A DNA stretch of 64,000 bases from Peptococcaceae bacterium (GCA_012517475.1 JAAYUV010000020.1:1-64000), one strand, 5' to 3'. Numbered from the stretch's first letter, positions 1-9,555 are shown. Numbers and translations are program-made. The notes: generated by a model from the sequence alone, not told the origin.

Positions 1-160
1 CATGGATGGACTGGGAAGAAATGTCCAGTGGACATTTCTTCCGGTGCCATGGATGGCATTGAGCGGCTCGCCACGGATGCGTGAAGGCTAGTGGCCTTCA
101 CGATCTGCCGAGAGCGGCTATACATTATGGAAACCTTCTTAGGAGTTTTGCAACAACCCC
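1..160. repeat. Nested-palindrome repeat element, copy A (cut by window edge)
   Basis: This stretch is an inverted, near-identical copy of the element at 51291-51542. It carries the same internal hairpins: a 13-bp arm stem GGAAGAAATGTCC/GGACATTTCTTCC near 14-42 and a 9-bp arm stem CGTGAAGGC/GCCTTCACG near 80-102. It ends in GTTTTGCAACAACCCC at 145-160. The stems are conserved while loop bases differ between copies. The left part, including the 22-bp GCGTTACG-type palindrome seen in copy B, would lie outside the window. No transposase is encoded, so it behaves like a non-autonomous MITE or REP-type element. Confidence 0.85.
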
Positions 161-183
161 TTGGAATATCTGCAACAAATTTT

Positions 184-1029
184 TTAAGATTCAAACTGAA
201 ATGCAGCACCAATTGTTCCTGGTCCTGTATGAACACCAATTACCGGTCCAACCTGGGTAAAGATAGCGGCAGGCATTTGAAAAGCGTTCTCCATGGCTTC
301 CTTTAAATATGAACCTGCTTGGAAAGCCCCCCCATGGGCAACTCCAAACCTGATATTCTTTCTTCCTTTAGCAAGCACCTGGAAAGCCTCTACAATATTT
401 TTCAAAGCTTTTTCCTGACTGCGGGCTTTACCAAGAGATTGATAAATTCCATCATCTCCGACCCGGACAATCGGTTTTATATTAAGGAAAGAACCCATGA
501 TGCTTTGAACTCTGCCTATCCTTCCTCCCTTTTGCAAATATTCCAGTGTATTTAGCGTAAACAGCGTCTCTACATTAGTTCTGATCCTGGTAAGCTTATC
601 AACAATATGGACTGAATCCAACCCCTCACGAATCAAATTGGCTGTTTCCAAAATCATGACCCCTGCTCCCAGACTAATTGTTTTGGAGTCAACAAGATGA
701 ATCTTCCCTTTAAGTTTTTCGCCTGCTATTCGGGCAGCATTGAATGTTCCGCTTAAACCGGAAGAAATATGGATGGAGATAATTTCATGGTATTCCTCCA
801 AGAGCCTGCTGTATAACTGGATGAATTCTTCGGGCGAGGGCTGGGAAGTCTTGGGGAGTTCTTCAGTCGTTTCAAGACGTCTATAAAACTCTTCACTGGA
901 GATCTCGCCGTCGTAAAATTCCTGTTCGCCAAACCTTACCTTTAAGGGAATAACATGTGTCTCGCATTCGGCCTTTATTTTTTCCGTTAAGTCAGAAGTA
1001 CTGTCCGTCACCAGAGCAATTCTTTTCAT
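184..1029 (-). CDS. DegV family fatty-acid-binding protein
   Basis: This 281-residue protein matches DegV proteins over its full usual length. It begins with the conserved VTDSTSDL stretch near residues 7-14, and has the HISSGLSGTF segment in the middle that shapes the lipid pocket. DegV proteins bind a fatty acid; some are FakB subunits that present exogenous fatty acids to the kinase FakA for phosphorylation. No FakA is visible here, so the exact partner is unknown. The start is supported by AGAGGG about 9 bases upstream of ATG. It is monocistronic, facing the repeat element at the window edge. Confidence 0.9.
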   Translation of the reverse strand: MKRIALVTDSTSDLTEKIKAECETHVIPLKVRFGEQEFYDGEISSEEFYRRLETTEELPKTSQPSPEEFIQLYSRLLEEYHEIISIHISSGLSGTFNAARIAGEKLKGKIHLVDSKTISLGAGVMILETANLIREGLDSVHIVDKLTRIRTNVETLFTLNTLEYLQKGGRIGRVQSIMGSFLNIKPIVRVGDDGIYQSLGKARSQEKALKNIVEAFQVLAKGRKNIRFGVAHGGAFQAGSYLKEAMENAFQMPAAIFTQVGPVIGVHTGPGTIGAAFQFES

Positions 1030-1227
1030 TCCTGGACCCTCTTTCGAGTCATTTTATCAAACCATTAAAAATATAGAATCGTTTATATATTTGCAATTTT
1101 GATTAATTGCAACCATAATCATATCATCTCTTCACAGCTTTTTAAAGGCCAAAGCTGACTTCTGCTTTCTTTTTTCCAAAAAAACAGTCAAAAAGAATTA
1201 ATCGAAGATTGCTAAAGCACATGGTGG

Positions 1228-3468
1228 CTATAATGTTACATTGATTATATTAGAATTTCCTGCCCTGCTTCCCCCGGTAACCACTAATCGGAAACGGTAG
1301 ATCTGACCGCTGCTTAAACCTGTGACCACGGCCGAAGTACTGCTCGCAGTAAGAACGGAAGTAGCCGATATGGACCAGGTGGTACCTCCATCTGTCGACT
1401 GTTGCAGAACAACACTGGCAGCCCCGGTAGGAGCGCTGAAAGTAAAAGTCACCTGACCGCTTCCTGTCGTCCCGGCCAGATCGGATATAGGCTGACTTGC
1501 AGGGGTTGCCGAAACAATATTGGAATCGCCTGCTTTGGTTCCTCCGCTCACAACAAGTTTAAAATGATAGGTCTGTCCGTTTGTCAACCCTGTAACGGTA
1601 GCAGACGTAGAAGCAGCTGTCAGGGAAACAGAAGAGACATTCGTCCATGATGTTCCCCCGTTTATAGATTGCTGCAAGATTACACTGGTAGCACCCGTCG
1701 GAGAAGCAAATGACAAACTTACTTGTTCATTTCCCGCAGAAGCAGAAAGATTTGTAATCGGGGTTGAGGTAGTGGTTGAAGAATTTGTGGAGGTAGAGGT
1801 ACTGGTACCGGAACCCTTCGTCGTTCCTTCCGAAACGATTTGTCCTGCGACATAGGCCTGCAATCCCTTATCCACATTAGTCACAGATGGGGAGAAATAG
1901 AAAACTACTCCATTGCTGTATATGTTTGCCGTGCTGACTGTACCGCTGCCGGTAATGTTTTGTCTTGATTTGGCATTGTAAGTTTTGACGGTTGCAGTAT
2001 TCATGGCCACTGCAATTCCGTTTGAACTGACTCCTACCGTATTATATCCGCCTTTTAAAGTCACATCTTTTCCTCGAATAATATTAATATCTTTGAATCC
2101 CTCCGTAGTAGCATCGGAATCATCGATAATGCAATTGGTTTCTATGGTAAGACTATCCACTTTTGATTTTCCTTTAAGGCGAAATGCAACTTTTCCTTCG
2201 TATGGAACATCAATAACCGCGGTTTTGGCTGTAAGGTTGTTTCCAATAATACTGTCTACGCCACCGCCGCGTATCGTTATTCTTCCTTTGACCGTAACAT
2301 TGTTTAATTGCACCGTACCATTGCCGATCCCCTCACCTAAAAGCAAATCTCCTTCAATCGTCGTGTTTTGAACGGTAATATCCGGGGCTTCCACGGCAAG
2401 ACTGCCGGCTATCGTACTTGTCCCTGAAGTCGGACCATAATTTCCTTTCTGATTGAAAACACTTTTTCGAACTTTATTTAAACTTTCATTATATTCATTG
2501 ACAACCTGATAAGGAACTACTTCTTCACCGCCCAAGGCAATAATATAACTGGCCACCGTCATTTTACTCAGAATAAAATCCCTTGTGCTTTTTGGGAGCG
2601 TTTTGCTGTTGAGGACGATAGGGGAAGAAGTTTTCCCAGCCAAGACTACTCCAGCCAGTGAATCCGCATACCCGTTTTCCCCTTCCCCAGTTGCGGCATA
2701 TATTTTGTTAAAGTCAAGATCACTTGCGAATTTTTCCATGATTAGCCTGTTGGTATCGTAGCGGTCGTTTCCGGCTAATCTTACGGGGGATGGCACCTGT
2801 TTTTCGATCTCTTTTCCGATAACTTCCGTTCCCCCTATAAGATAGGTGCGGTCAATTTTATAATTATTAATATGTTGTTTAATCACTGCGGGAAGTGAAT
2901 CAGATGGTGTCAGCAGGATGGAAAATCCTTTGGCCGCGGCTATGGGAGCGATAGAAAGAGCATCCGCATACTGATCCACTGTCGCAATGGCCACTTCTTT
3001 GCTCCCGAGCCTTTTTGCTATTTCCACAGAAGTCTCGTAACGATCCGATCCTGAGATTCTTTCAATATTGCTGATCCCGGCAGAAGACAGGGTTTGATCA
3101 ACTGTTCCGGAAACCGCTCCGAATTCGCAGATAATCACTGCCGTCTTTGCCTGAAGACGTTTGATTTCATTGTATGTATTGGAATCAATGGAATACGTGC
3201 CTATGAAAAGAATCGGTGCATTATATTTAATTGCCAGCGGACCTGCACAAAGCGCATTTGCAAATTCGTATCCTTTTACAAGGACAACAAAGTCTGACTT
3301 CTCCCATCCCTTTTGTGAGATAGCCACAGCAGTCTGGTACCTGTCTGAACCGGCTAAGCGATTGAATGAACCCTTGGCCGGATTAGGCGGTGTCAGCGGA
3401 AATTGGATTGCAACCAGAATACCTATTATCACGCAAACTCTTACTATTCTTTTTGCCAGGATGGACAT
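1228..3468 (-). CDS. Cell-wall-binding repeat 2 surface protein with two fibronectin type III domains
   Basis: A secreted, wall-anchored protein of about 746 residues. An N-terminal signal segment is followed by three CWB2 repeats, each opening with RLAG/RISG-(S/N)DRY-x-T, over roughly residues 30-330. CWB2 modules bind anionic wall polymers. A repetitive beta-rich region follows, then a Ser/Thr linker near 560-580 and two fibronectin type III-like domains that resemble each other (both contain VVLQQS/VILQQS and TSATVTGL/TSAVVTGL-type strings) at the C-terminus. The start at 3468 is chosen because GAGGGG lies 8 bases upstream; the frame stays open upstream to 3495 but without a good RBS. The ligand of the outer region is unknown; adhesin or S-layer-associated protein is likely. 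Confidence 0.85.
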   Translation of the reverse strand: MSILAKRIVRVCVIIGILVAIQFPLTPPNPAKGSFNRLAGSDRYQTAVAISQKGWEKSDFVVLVKGYEFANALCAGPLAIKYNAPILFIGTYSIDSNTYNEIKRLQAKTAVIICEFGAVSGTVDQTLSSAGISNIERISGSDRYETSVEIAKRLGSKEVAIATVDQYADALSIAPIAAAKGFSILLTPSDSLPAVIKQHINNYKIDRTYLIGGTEVIGKEIEKQVPSPVRLAGNDRYDTNRLIMEKFASDLDFNKIYAATGEGENGYADSLAGVVLAGKTSSPIVLNSKTLPKSTRDFILSKMTVASYIIALGGEEVVPYQVVNEYNESLNKVRKSVFNQKGNYGPTSGTSTIAGSLAVEAPDITVQNTTIEGDLLLGEGIGNGTVQLNNVTVKGRITIRGGGVDSIIGNNLTAKTAVIDVPYEGKVAFRLKGKSKVDSLTIETNCIIDDSDATTEGFKDINIIRGKDVTLKGGYNTVGVSSNGIAVAMNTATVKTYNAKSRQNITGSGTVSTANIYSNGVVFYFSPSVTNVDKGLQAYVAGQIVSEGTTKGSGTSTSTSTNSSTTTSTPITNLSASAGNEQVSLSFASPTGATSVILQQSINGGTSWTNVSSVSLTAASTSATVTGLTNGQTYHFKLVVSGGTKAGDSNIVSATPASQPISDLAGTTGSGQVTFTFSAPTGAASVVLQQSTDGGTTWSISATSVLTASSTSAVVTGLSSGQIYRFRLVVTGGSRAGNSNIINVTL

Positions 3469-3723
3469 ATAGCTACCCCTCTCACGATTTGCCAATGATT
3501 GCCTTTTTTATGATTATTCGATGAATTTATACATTTTCCTCTATCTTTTTTTACTCTTCCCGAAAGTGATTTGTACAAAGAACGCTGCGAAATACCTATA
3601 CAGTAATCAATTAAACATTCACGACTAATAATCATAGAATATATCGGATTAAGATCACGAAAACATTACCCCGAAAAGAAGTTTTTCACGGCATGTTGGA
3701 ATTCTTCAGCAAAGAGGCATATC

Positions 3724-4461
3724 ATGCATACTTATGTGGTCAAAAAAGGAGATTCTCTCTATTCAATTTCCAGAAAAATGAATATTCCCTTGGATGTTTT
3801 AGTAAAGCTGAACGGTCAAACCGGCAAGACTATTTATCCAAATCAGCTGATTACAATTCCAAAATTGACACTTCCCGAAGGGGTATACGGTCCCGGCAGC
3901 ATTGGATACCCTGTTCGCAAGATTCAGCAGGCAATGTCCGCAATTGGTTATGCCCTTGACATTGACGGTGTTTTTGGCGTGCAAACTGAAGACATCCTTT
4001 ACCATATTCAAATGAAATACCCGGAAATTCCCCTTGATGGTCTTTATGGACCAGAAACCCGGGTGGTTATGGAAAACATGTTAGACTCCGGATTTCATAT
4101 TGTCCAAAATCCTGAAAGCATTTTTGTACTCGTCAATAAACTCCACGGATTACCTCATCATTACATTCCTAAAGACTTGGTGATTCCTGATATTCCTTTT
4201 ACCCAGGAAGGATACCTGCCGCAAAAACTGATGCGCGCGGATGCTGCTGTTTCCATAGTTCAACTGTTTAATCAGGCTAAAGGAAACAATATTATTTTAT
4301 ATGCTGTTTCTGCTTACCGTTCTTATGTGAGGCAAGCGGAAATCTTCGCCAGAAATTACCGCAGTTCTCCGGAGATTGCAAACTTTCTCAGTTCCAGAGC
4401 AGGAGAAAGTGAACATCAGACAGGTCTGGGTGTTGATGTGACGGGGCCTTCAGTGGAATAG
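3724..4461 (+). CDS. LysM / peptidoglycan-binding / VanY-type carboxypeptidase, C-terminally truncated
   Basis: Domains in order: LysM at about residues 2-47 (HTYVVKKGDSLYSIS), a PG_binding_1 domain at about 60-122, and a D-Ala-D-Ala carboxypeptidase (VanY/DacY) domain from about 160. The VanY zinc motif SEHQTGLGVDV is present near the end, giving the His and Asp ligands. The protein then stops eight residues later. Family members continue for about 50-60 more residues and supply the Glu-x-x-His that completes the active site, so this product should lack carboxypeptidase activity while still binding peptidoglycan. AGAGG upstream of ATG supports the start. It may be a pseudogene; a fragment of an unrelated gene lies just downstream. 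Confidence 0.75.
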   Translation: MHTYVVKKGDSLYSISRKMNIPLDVLVKLNGQTGKTIYPNQLITIPKLTLPEGVYGPGSIGYPVRKIQQAMSAIGYALDIDGVFGVQTEDILYHIQMKYPEIPLDGLYGPETRVVMENMLDSGFHIVQNPESIFVLVNKLHGLPHHYIPKDLVIPDIPFTQEGYLPQKLMRADAAVSIVQLFNQAKGNNIILYAVSAYRSYVRQAEIFARNYRSSPEIANFLSSRAGESEHQTGLGVDVTGPSVE

Positions 4462-4480
4462 TTTTAGCAGGGCTTTCTCC

Positions 4481-4651
4481 CTATTGAGTTTTAGCTTGAT
4501 CGCAATGATTCTTATTCATTCTCTGCTTTAACTCTTCAACCGTAATGCCTTTCTTCTCGGCTATCTCTTTGAGCTTGGCTTCATCCAGAGGTTTGTGGCG
4601 ACCCTTGTGAAATTTTCCCTCTGCTACCTGCTTTTTTAATTCTTCCAGCTT
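4481..4651 (-). pseudogene. Startless gene fragment (charged helical C-terminus)
   Basis: Reading the minus strand from 4651, a 56-residue open frame follows directly after a stop codon and has no start codon in a usable place. It encodes a Lys/Glu-rich helical segment (KLEELKKQVAEG, KLKEIAEKKGITVEELKQRM) ending in TAG at 4481-4483. The composition and regularity look like real protein rather than chance, so it is probably the 3' remnant of a gene that lost its beginning. I do not recognise the family. It abuts the truncated VanY-type gene, suggesting that both were damaged in one event. Confidence 0.4.
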
Positions 4652-4729
4652 TTATAATATTCAGAGGATTGGCACATTCCAATATTTGTGCTATGATTAT
4701 TGGAAAATATGGATCGGTGAGAGGGTTAT

Positions 4730-5128
4730 ATGGCTAAAATAAGTAATATGAAAGAACAACCAAAAGAAGTAAATCTGGCAGTTAAGCTTTTGTTAACATC
4801 ATTAGTCCTTGGGGGACTGGCTTCCATCCTGATGCCTTCCGTCTTACCCGCAAATGTTCCTGCAGAAGCCAATTATTATTTTATCTTTTTGATTCTGCTC
4901 ATCAACGGTTATATTTTTTATAAAATCATGATGCGCCGGAATTGGGCAAGAATTCTTTTTATCTTCCTGACAATTGTTGGTCTTCCTTTTTCTATTCCCC
5001 GGTTGATTAGCGCAATAGCAGCTTACCCTCTCCCAGGATTGCTGCAAATCATTAATATGATCATTCAACTTATCGCAATATACTTGTTATTGAAAAAGGA
5101 ATCAAAAAGCTGGTTCAGCAATCGATAA
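4730..5128 (+). CDS. Small four-helix membrane protein, unknown function
   Basis: A 132-residue protein with four hydrophobic segments at about residues 20-40, 48-66, 75-93 and 100-120, a basic N-terminus and a basic C-terminal tail. GAGAGGG lies about 7 bases upstream of ATG. It resembles small integral membrane proteins common in Firmicutes, but I do not recognise a named family. It is a single gene followed by a stem-loop terminator. Confidence 0.6.
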   Translation: MAKISNMKEQPKEVNLAVKLLLTSLVLGGLASILMPSVLPANVPAEANYYFIFLILLINGYIFYKIMMRRNWARILFIFLTIVGLPFSIPRLISAIAAYPLPGLLQIINMIIQLIAIYLLLKKESKSWFSNR

Positions 5129-5199
5129 AGTCCCGAAATGAAGGTTCTCTGTCAATCGCTGGGGTAAACACCGAGGTAAAAAGAAAACAAACCATATCA

Positions 5200-5234
5200 T
5201 AGCTGCTGACATTAGTTGGCAGCTATTTGTTTTT
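5200..5234 (+). terminator. Rho-independent terminator after the small membrane protein gene
   Basis: A stem TAGCTGC / GCAGCTA (5200-5206 and 5219-5225) with a 12-base loop is followed by TTTGTTTTT. It sits about 70 bases after the stop of the gene ending at 5128. Confidence 0.65.
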
Positions 5235-5372
5235 GCCTTGCAGCGGTTAGAGTACGTTACGTTAATGTGAAGTAAGAGAAATGCATATCACCTGTCATGA
5301 AGTAAATTGATCTTTCATATAATACCCATACAAAGATGTTAAGACGGAAATCGGAAGAGGTGACGTCCGGTA

Positions 5373-6332
5373 ATGGACGCAGACAGTAGCAAAAAGGCCG
5401 TTCTCATTGCGTTGGGAGTAAACTTTTCTATCTTTTTAACCAAAGCAATTGGTGCATGGGTAAGCGGCAGTGCCGTAATGTTTTCAGAATCACTCCATTC
5501 ATTGGCAGATATGTTCAACAGCATTTTTTTATTAATCGGTATATTTTTAGCTTTACGTCCCCCGGATCAGGATCATCCTTTTGGCTATGGTAAAGAAGTA
5601 TATTTTTGGTCCTTCATGGCCTCCATCTTTATGCTGGGGGTGACAAGCGCCGGTTCGATTTATGAAGGAGTACGCCATATCCTGCACGCCAATATAGAAA
5701 AAAGCTTGTGTTTTCCTTTTATCGTATTGGTTGTAAGTTTATGCAGCGAATGCTTTGCTGTAAATGTTGCCGCTAACAGTGTACTAAAAGACCTCAAGAT
5801 CCAGCAAAGAGGACTAAAGAAATTGCTGTATGCGTTATGCCATTTTCATCAGGTTTCCAACCCGGCGCTCAAATTCGTTTTTATTGAGGATACCCTTGCC
5901 TTTTTGGGAGCTTTGCTGGCTTTAGCCGCCCTGATTCTAATAAAAACAACCGGAATCATCCTTTTTGACGGCTTAGTATCGGTGATTATTGGGCTGATGT
6001 TGGGATTTATGGCGTTACTTTTTGCCAAACAAAATAAAGAAATGATTATTGGACAGGCTGCACCCGATCGTTTAGAGCAGGCCATCGGGGATGCTGCCCT
6101 GGCCGTTGACTCAGTTGCCGACGTCTCTGAACTGAAAACCATGGTTCTTGGACCCCAAGACTTACTGGTTAATATGGAAATTGAAATCGCGCCGTCTACA
6201 ACAGTTGAAAAACTCGATGGTATTCTTGCCGATGTAGAAAGAAAAATCCGGTCCAATATCCCTTTGGTTAAACATCTTAGTATCAAGGTTGCTCCGGATG
6301 ACTACATCCAGGAATGGCCAAAAGCACTTTGA
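5373..6332 (+). CDS. Cation diffusion facilitator family transporter (ZnT9/MMT1-like)
   Basis: A 319-residue CDF antiporter with six predicted membrane helices and a C-terminal cytosolic domain from about residue 215. These proteins export Zn, Fe, Mn or related divalent cations in exchange for protons. The first metal-site motif HSLAD (HxxxD) is in helix 2 near residues 43-47. In helix 5 the usual HxxxD is replaced by an ED-x-x-A-x-x-G arrangement (FIEDTLAFLG), which is seen in the SLC30A9/MMT1-like branch. Metal specificity cannot be read from this. AGAGGTG lies upstream of the ATG. The gene appears monocistronic, between a terminator and the pfl promoter. Confidence 0.85.
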   Translation: MDADSSKKAVLIALGVNFSIFLTKAIGAWVSGSAVMFSESLHSLADMFNSIFLLIGIFLALRPPDQDHPFGYGKEVYFWSFMASIFMLGVTSAGSIYEGVRHILHANIEKSLCFPFIVLVVSLCSECFAVNVAANSVLKDLKIQQRGLKKLLYALCHFHQVSNPALKFVFIEDTLAFLGALLALAALILIKTTGIILFDGLVSVIIGLMLGFMALLFAKQNKEMIIGQAAPDRLEQAIGDAALAVDSVADVSELKTMVLGPQDLLVNMEIEIAPSTTVEKLDGILADVERKIRSNIPLVKHLSIKVAPDDYIQEWPKAL

Positions 6333-6351
6333 ATTTGGAAAAAAAATTCAT

Positions 6352-6380
6352 TTGACATCATGATCTAATCCGAATATAAT
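6352..6380 (+). promoter_or_regulatory. Sigma-A promoter of the pfl leader
   Basis: TTGACA at 6352-6357 and TATAAT at 6375-6380 are both perfect consensus hexamers with a 17-bp spacer. The promoter directly precedes the riboswitch leader. Confidence 0.85.
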
Positions 6381-6424
6381 TCAGTTATATCTGATTTTGT
6401 ATTCTCAAAGGATACAAATGTCCT

Positions 6425-6509
6425 TCTCAAGCGAACGTTCACATGACTGGCGGAAGTGGAAATAACCACAGGGAGTGTGAATGGGAACAGCAAGCCGACC
6501 GCCTGGGCA
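6425..6509 (+). promoter_or_regulatory. ZTP (pfl) riboswitch aptamer
   Basis: The leader contains the diagnostic ZTP elements in order: TGACTGGCG near 6444-6452, a GTGG/CCAC stem with GGGAG following, a variable linker, and the invariant CCGCCTGGGC at 6499-6508. ZTP/ZMP accumulates when 10-formyl-tetrahydrofolate is short, and the switch then turns on one-carbon genes. Here it precedes pyruvate formate-lyase, whose product formate feeds formyl-THF synthesis. An open frame runs from the aptamer into pflB, so a start placed inside this region would be wrong. Confidence 0.92.
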
Positions 6510-6537
6510 GTAAAAAAATTACTACCCGGGTTTTTTA
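6502..6537 (+). terminator. Riboswitch-controlled intrinsic terminator
   Basis: CCTGGGCAGTAA (6502-6513) pairs with TTACTACCCGGG (6519-6530), followed by TTTTTT. The 5' arm uses the aptamer's own conserved CCTGGGC, so ligand-bound aptamer and terminator exclude each other. This predicts transcriptional ON control by ZTP/ZMP. A second CCCGGG at 6541-6546 could pair with the first and mask the U-tract. Confidence 0.85.
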
Positions 6538-6566
6538 TTTCCCGGGAAACAGGAGGTTGGAGAAAA

Positions 6567-8792
6567 ATGTTTCAGGAATGGCAGGGTTTTTTGGAGGGAA
6601 ATTGGACTCAATCGATCGATGTCAGAGATTTCATTCTGCGCAACTATGTTCCTTATGACGGAGACGGCAGTTTTCTTAAAGGGCCAAGTACAAGAACAGC
6701 AAAGCTTTGGAATCGGTGCCTGGAACTTATGAAGAAAGAATCTAAACGCGGCGGTGTTCTCGATATCGATACAACCCGCGTGGCGAAAATTACTTCCCAT
6801 AAGCCGGGCTATATTGACAGAGAAAGTGAACTGATCTTCGGTATTCAGACCGATGCTCCCTTAAAAAGGGGAATTAACCTCTACGGGGGACTTAAGATAT
6901 CCAAAGAAGCGTGTAAAGCTTATGGGAAAAACCTTCATCCTAATATTGAAAAGTTTTTTCTTGATCATCGCAAAACGCATAATGACGGCGTTTTTAGCGT
7001 TTACCCCGAAGAGATCAAAAAACTCCGAAAATATAAGCTTCTTACCGGGCTCCCTGACGGTTATGGACGCGGTCGGATTATCGGAGATTATCGCCGGGTA
7101 GCTTTATACGGAGTGGATTACCTCATTGAACAAAAAAGGAAAGACCTGCGAAGCTTTCCTTTGGAGATGAGTGAAGATGAAATTCGCCTGAGGGAAGAAA
7201 TCGACGAACAGATCAAGGCATTGAGAGATCTCAAAATCATGGCGGAATCCTATGGTTTTGACCTTTCCCGCCCGGCGGGAAATGCCAAAGAAGCTATCCA
7301 GTGGCTTTATTTTGCCTATTTGGCTGTTGTGAAAGAGCAAAACGGTGCTGCCATGAGTATTGGACGAAATACTGCTTTCCTTGATATCTATATCCAGAGG
7401 GATTTACAAAACCGGCTTATTGGTGAAGAAGAAGCCCAGGAGTTAATCGATCAGTTCATTATTAAGCTGAGAATGGTCAGAGAACTCAGAACCCCTGAAT
7501 ATAACCAGCTTTTCGCAGGGGACCCGCTTTGGATCACCGAGGTACTCGGCGGAACCGGTCTTGATGCACGCCATATGGTCACCAGAACATCCTTTCGCTA
7601 TCTGCAGACCTTAAATAACCTCGGAACATCGCCTGAACCGAATATTACTATCCTTTGGTCGGAAAATCTCCCTGAAAATTTCAAAAAGTTCTGCACTGAA
7701 CTGTCTATCCGGACAAGCGCGATTCAATATGAAAACGACGACCTTTTAAGGGGGTTCTACGGAGATGACTATGGGATTGCCTGCTGTGTTTCTCCCATGC
7801 GCCTGGGCAAAGAAATGCAGTTTTTTGGCGCGAGATGTAATATCGCTAAACTTCTTCTGGTTGCATTAAACGGCGGGAAAGATGAAATCAGCGGTACCCA
7901 AATCCTTCCCCAAATTGATATTTACCCGGATAAAGTGCTTGTTTTCGAGGAAGTAATGGATAGGTTTATATTTTACCTTGACATTCTTAGTAAGCACTAT
8001 GTCAATGCCCTCAACATCATTCACTACATGCATGACAAATACGACTACGAAAGAATGGAGATGTCCCTTCACGACACCCATGTGAAAAGAACTATGGCGT
8101 TTGGAATTGCCGGGCTCTCAGTCCTTGCAGATTCCCTCAGCGCCATCAAATTTACCGAAGTAACGCCTGTTTTTCGGGATGGCCTCATTGTAGATTTTAA
8201 GATCTCCGGAACTTTTCCGGCTTATGGCAATGATCTGGATGAGGCGGATGATCTTGCCCAAGAAATTACAAGACTAACCCTAAACAGTTTACGTAAATAC
8301 AAAACGTACCGCGATGCAACGCATACCCTTTCTGTGCTAACCATTACATCCAATGTTGTTTATGGCAAACACACCGGAAATACCCCTGATGGAAGGCGGG
8401 CAGGAACACCCTTTTCCCCCGGTGCAAATCCGGTAAACGGCCGCGATAAATCCGGTTTGATCGCATCCATGAACTCGGTATGCAAAATTCCCTACGAAAC
8501 ATGCCGGGATGGAATTTCTTATACCGTTACCCTGACCCCTGCTCTCCTCGGGAAAATTGAGCATGACAGGCCGGCGATTCTATCCGGTCTACTGGACGGT
8601 TACTTTTTATCGGGTGGATATCATGTGAATGTCAATATCTTGCAAAAGGAAGACCTTATGGAAGCCATGGAGAATCCGGCCAGATTTCCCAACCTTACAA
8701 TCAGGGTATCCGGCTATGCGGTAAGATTTAACTCCTTGACCAAAGAACAACAACTTGACGTCATCAGCAGAACTTTTCATGAAAAACTATAG
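6567..8792 (+). CDS. pflB: Pyruvate formate-lyase (formate C-acetyltransferase)
   Basis: A glycyl-radical enzyme of 741 residues that converts pyruvate and CoA to acetyl-CoA and formate under anoxic conditions. The two catalytic cysteines lie in ACCVSPM, about residue 410, followed by the PFL-typical [12 protein letters not shown]. The radical glycine is in [17 protein letters not shown] near the C-terminus. These signatures match true PFL rather than glycerol or choline lyases. The start at 6567 is chosen because AGGAGG is 8 bases upstream; the longer frame from 6456 would run through the riboswitch. It forms a two-gene operon with the activating enzyme and probably supplies formate for purine synthesis, since a ZTP switch controls it. 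Confidence 0.95.
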   Translation: MFQEWQGFLEGNWTQSIDVRDFILRNYVPYDGDGSFLKGPSTRTAKLWNRCLELMKKESKRGGVLDIDTTRVAKITSHKPGYIDRESELIFGIQTDAPLKRGINLYGGLKISKEACKAYGKNLHPNIEKFFLDHRKTHNDGVFSVYPEEIKKLRKYKLLTGLPDGYGRGRIIGDYRRVALYGVDYLIEQKRKDLRSFPLEMSEDEIRLREEIDEQIKALRDLKIMAESYGFDLSRPAGNAKEAIQWLYFAYLAVVKEQNGAAMSIGRNTAFLDIYIQRDLQNRLIGEEEAQELIDQFIIKLRMVRELRTPEYNQLFAGDPLWITEVLGGTGLDARHMVTRTSFRYLQTLNNLGTSPEPNITILWSENLPENFKKFCTELSIRTSAIQYENDDLLRGFYGDDYGIACCVSPMRLGKEMQFFGARCNIAKLLLVALNGGKDEISGTQILPQIDIYPDKVLVFEEVMDRFIFYLDILSKHYVNALNIIHYMHDKYDYERMEMSLHDTHVKRTMAFGIAGLSVLADSLSAIKFTEVTPVFRDGLIVDFKISGTFPAYGNDLDEADDLAQEITRLTLNSLRKYKTYRDATHTLSVLTITSNVVYGKHTGNTPDGRRAGTPFSPGANPVNGRDKSGLIASMNSVCKIPYETCRDGISYTVTLTPALLGKIEHDRPAILSGLLDGYFLSGGYHVNVNILQKEDLMEAMENPARFPNLTIRVSGYAVRFNSLTKEQQLDVISRTFHEKL

Positions 8793-8809
8793 TAATGGAG
8801 GTTAGGAAG

Positions 8810-9538
8810 ATGCAAGGATATCTTCATTCGATCGAATCCTTCTCCGCATTGGATGGGCCGGGTATCCGAAGTGTTGTCTTCCTGCAGGGCTGTCCTCTGC
8901 GTTGTGTATATTGTCATAACCCCGAAAGCTGGAAACTGGAGAACGGAACCCTTATTGAAAGTTCGGAGATTTTCAAAACGGTTGGCAAAAACCTAAAATA
9001 TATTAAAAAAAACGGCGGTATCACCATCTCAGGCGGGGAACCCACTTTTCAAATTGATTTCCTCTCGGACTTGCTTAAGGGGTTCAAAAGGATGGGCCTT
9101 CATACGGCTGTTGATACCTCCGGATATGTGGGAATTGAACAAATCAACAAAATCATTAATGATACCGATCTGTTTATCGTAGACATAAAACACCTTGATC
9201 CCGCTAAATGCCTCGGAATTACGGGAAAAACAAATGAAAGTGCATTAACTCTTCTTAAATATCTTGAAAAACAATCTAAAGATACTTGGATCCGTAATGT
9301 CCTACTCCCGGGCTTAACAGATCAAGAGGAGTATATTAAAGAAATATGTGCTTTTGTCAAAAGTTTGTCCAATGTAAAAAGATTTGAACTTTTGCCTTGT
9401 CACAATCTTGCGGAGGAAAAATATAAAAAACTGGGCATTCCCAACAAAAATCCTTATCGTGCAAATTTTGACTATCTCACATTGCAAAAAATTCAAAAAC
9501 AATACGACCATTTCTACGGTGAAAAGGTGATTATCTAA
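8810..9538 (+). CDS. pflA: Pyruvate formate-lyase activating enzyme (radical SAM)
   Basis: A 242-residue radical-SAM activase that installs the glycyl radical on PflB. The iron-sulfur motif CPLRCVYC (CxxxCxxC) is near residues 29-36, after GPGIRSVVFLQGC, and the GGITISGGEP SAM-binding segment follows. Length and order match PflA. The start is placed at 8810, where GGAGG stands 8 bases upstream, rather than at 8795. It follows pflB by 17 bases, so the two are translated from one message. Confidence 0.95.
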   Translation: MQGYLHSIESFSALDGPGIRSVVFLQGCPLRCVYCHNPESWKLENGTLIESSEIFKTVGKNLKYIKKNGGITISGGEPTFQIDFLSDLLKGFKRMGLHTAVDTSGYVGIEQINKIINDTDLFIVDIKHLDPAKCLGITGKTNESALTLLKYLEKQSKDTWIRNVLLPGLTDQEEYIKEICAFVKSLSNVKRFELLPCHNLAEEKYKKLGIPNKNPYRANFDYLTLQKIQKQYDHFYGEKVII

Positions 9539-9555
9539 GGATAATTACCTTTTTA
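9523..9555. terminator. Bidirectional terminator shared by pflA and the diguanylate cyclase gene
   Basis: AAGGTGATTATC (9524-9535) pairs with GATAATTACCTT (9540-9551) around a TAAG loop, flanked by A-rich sequence on one side and TTTTT on the other. The pflA stop codon lies in the loop. It can therefore end transcription from both directions of this convergent pair. Confidence 0.75.

Noticed and set aside
91-306. Plus-strand open frame starting in the repeat element
   Set aside because: It begins inside the palindromic element and runs antisense to degV; no RBS and no protein-like pattern.
1130-1190. AAAGC/GCTTT hairpin followed by T-run as a terminator
   Set aside because: The T-run is on the plus strand where no gene ends; the minus-strand gene would not be terminated by it.
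3444-3635. 63-codon minus-strand frame overlapping the 5' end of the CWB2 protein gene
   Set aside because: Overlaps the signal-peptide region in another frame, no RBS, no pattern.
6456-6566. N-terminal extension of pflB
   Set aside because: The extension is the ZTP riboswitch and its terminator read as codons; the real RBS and ATG are at 6551-6569.
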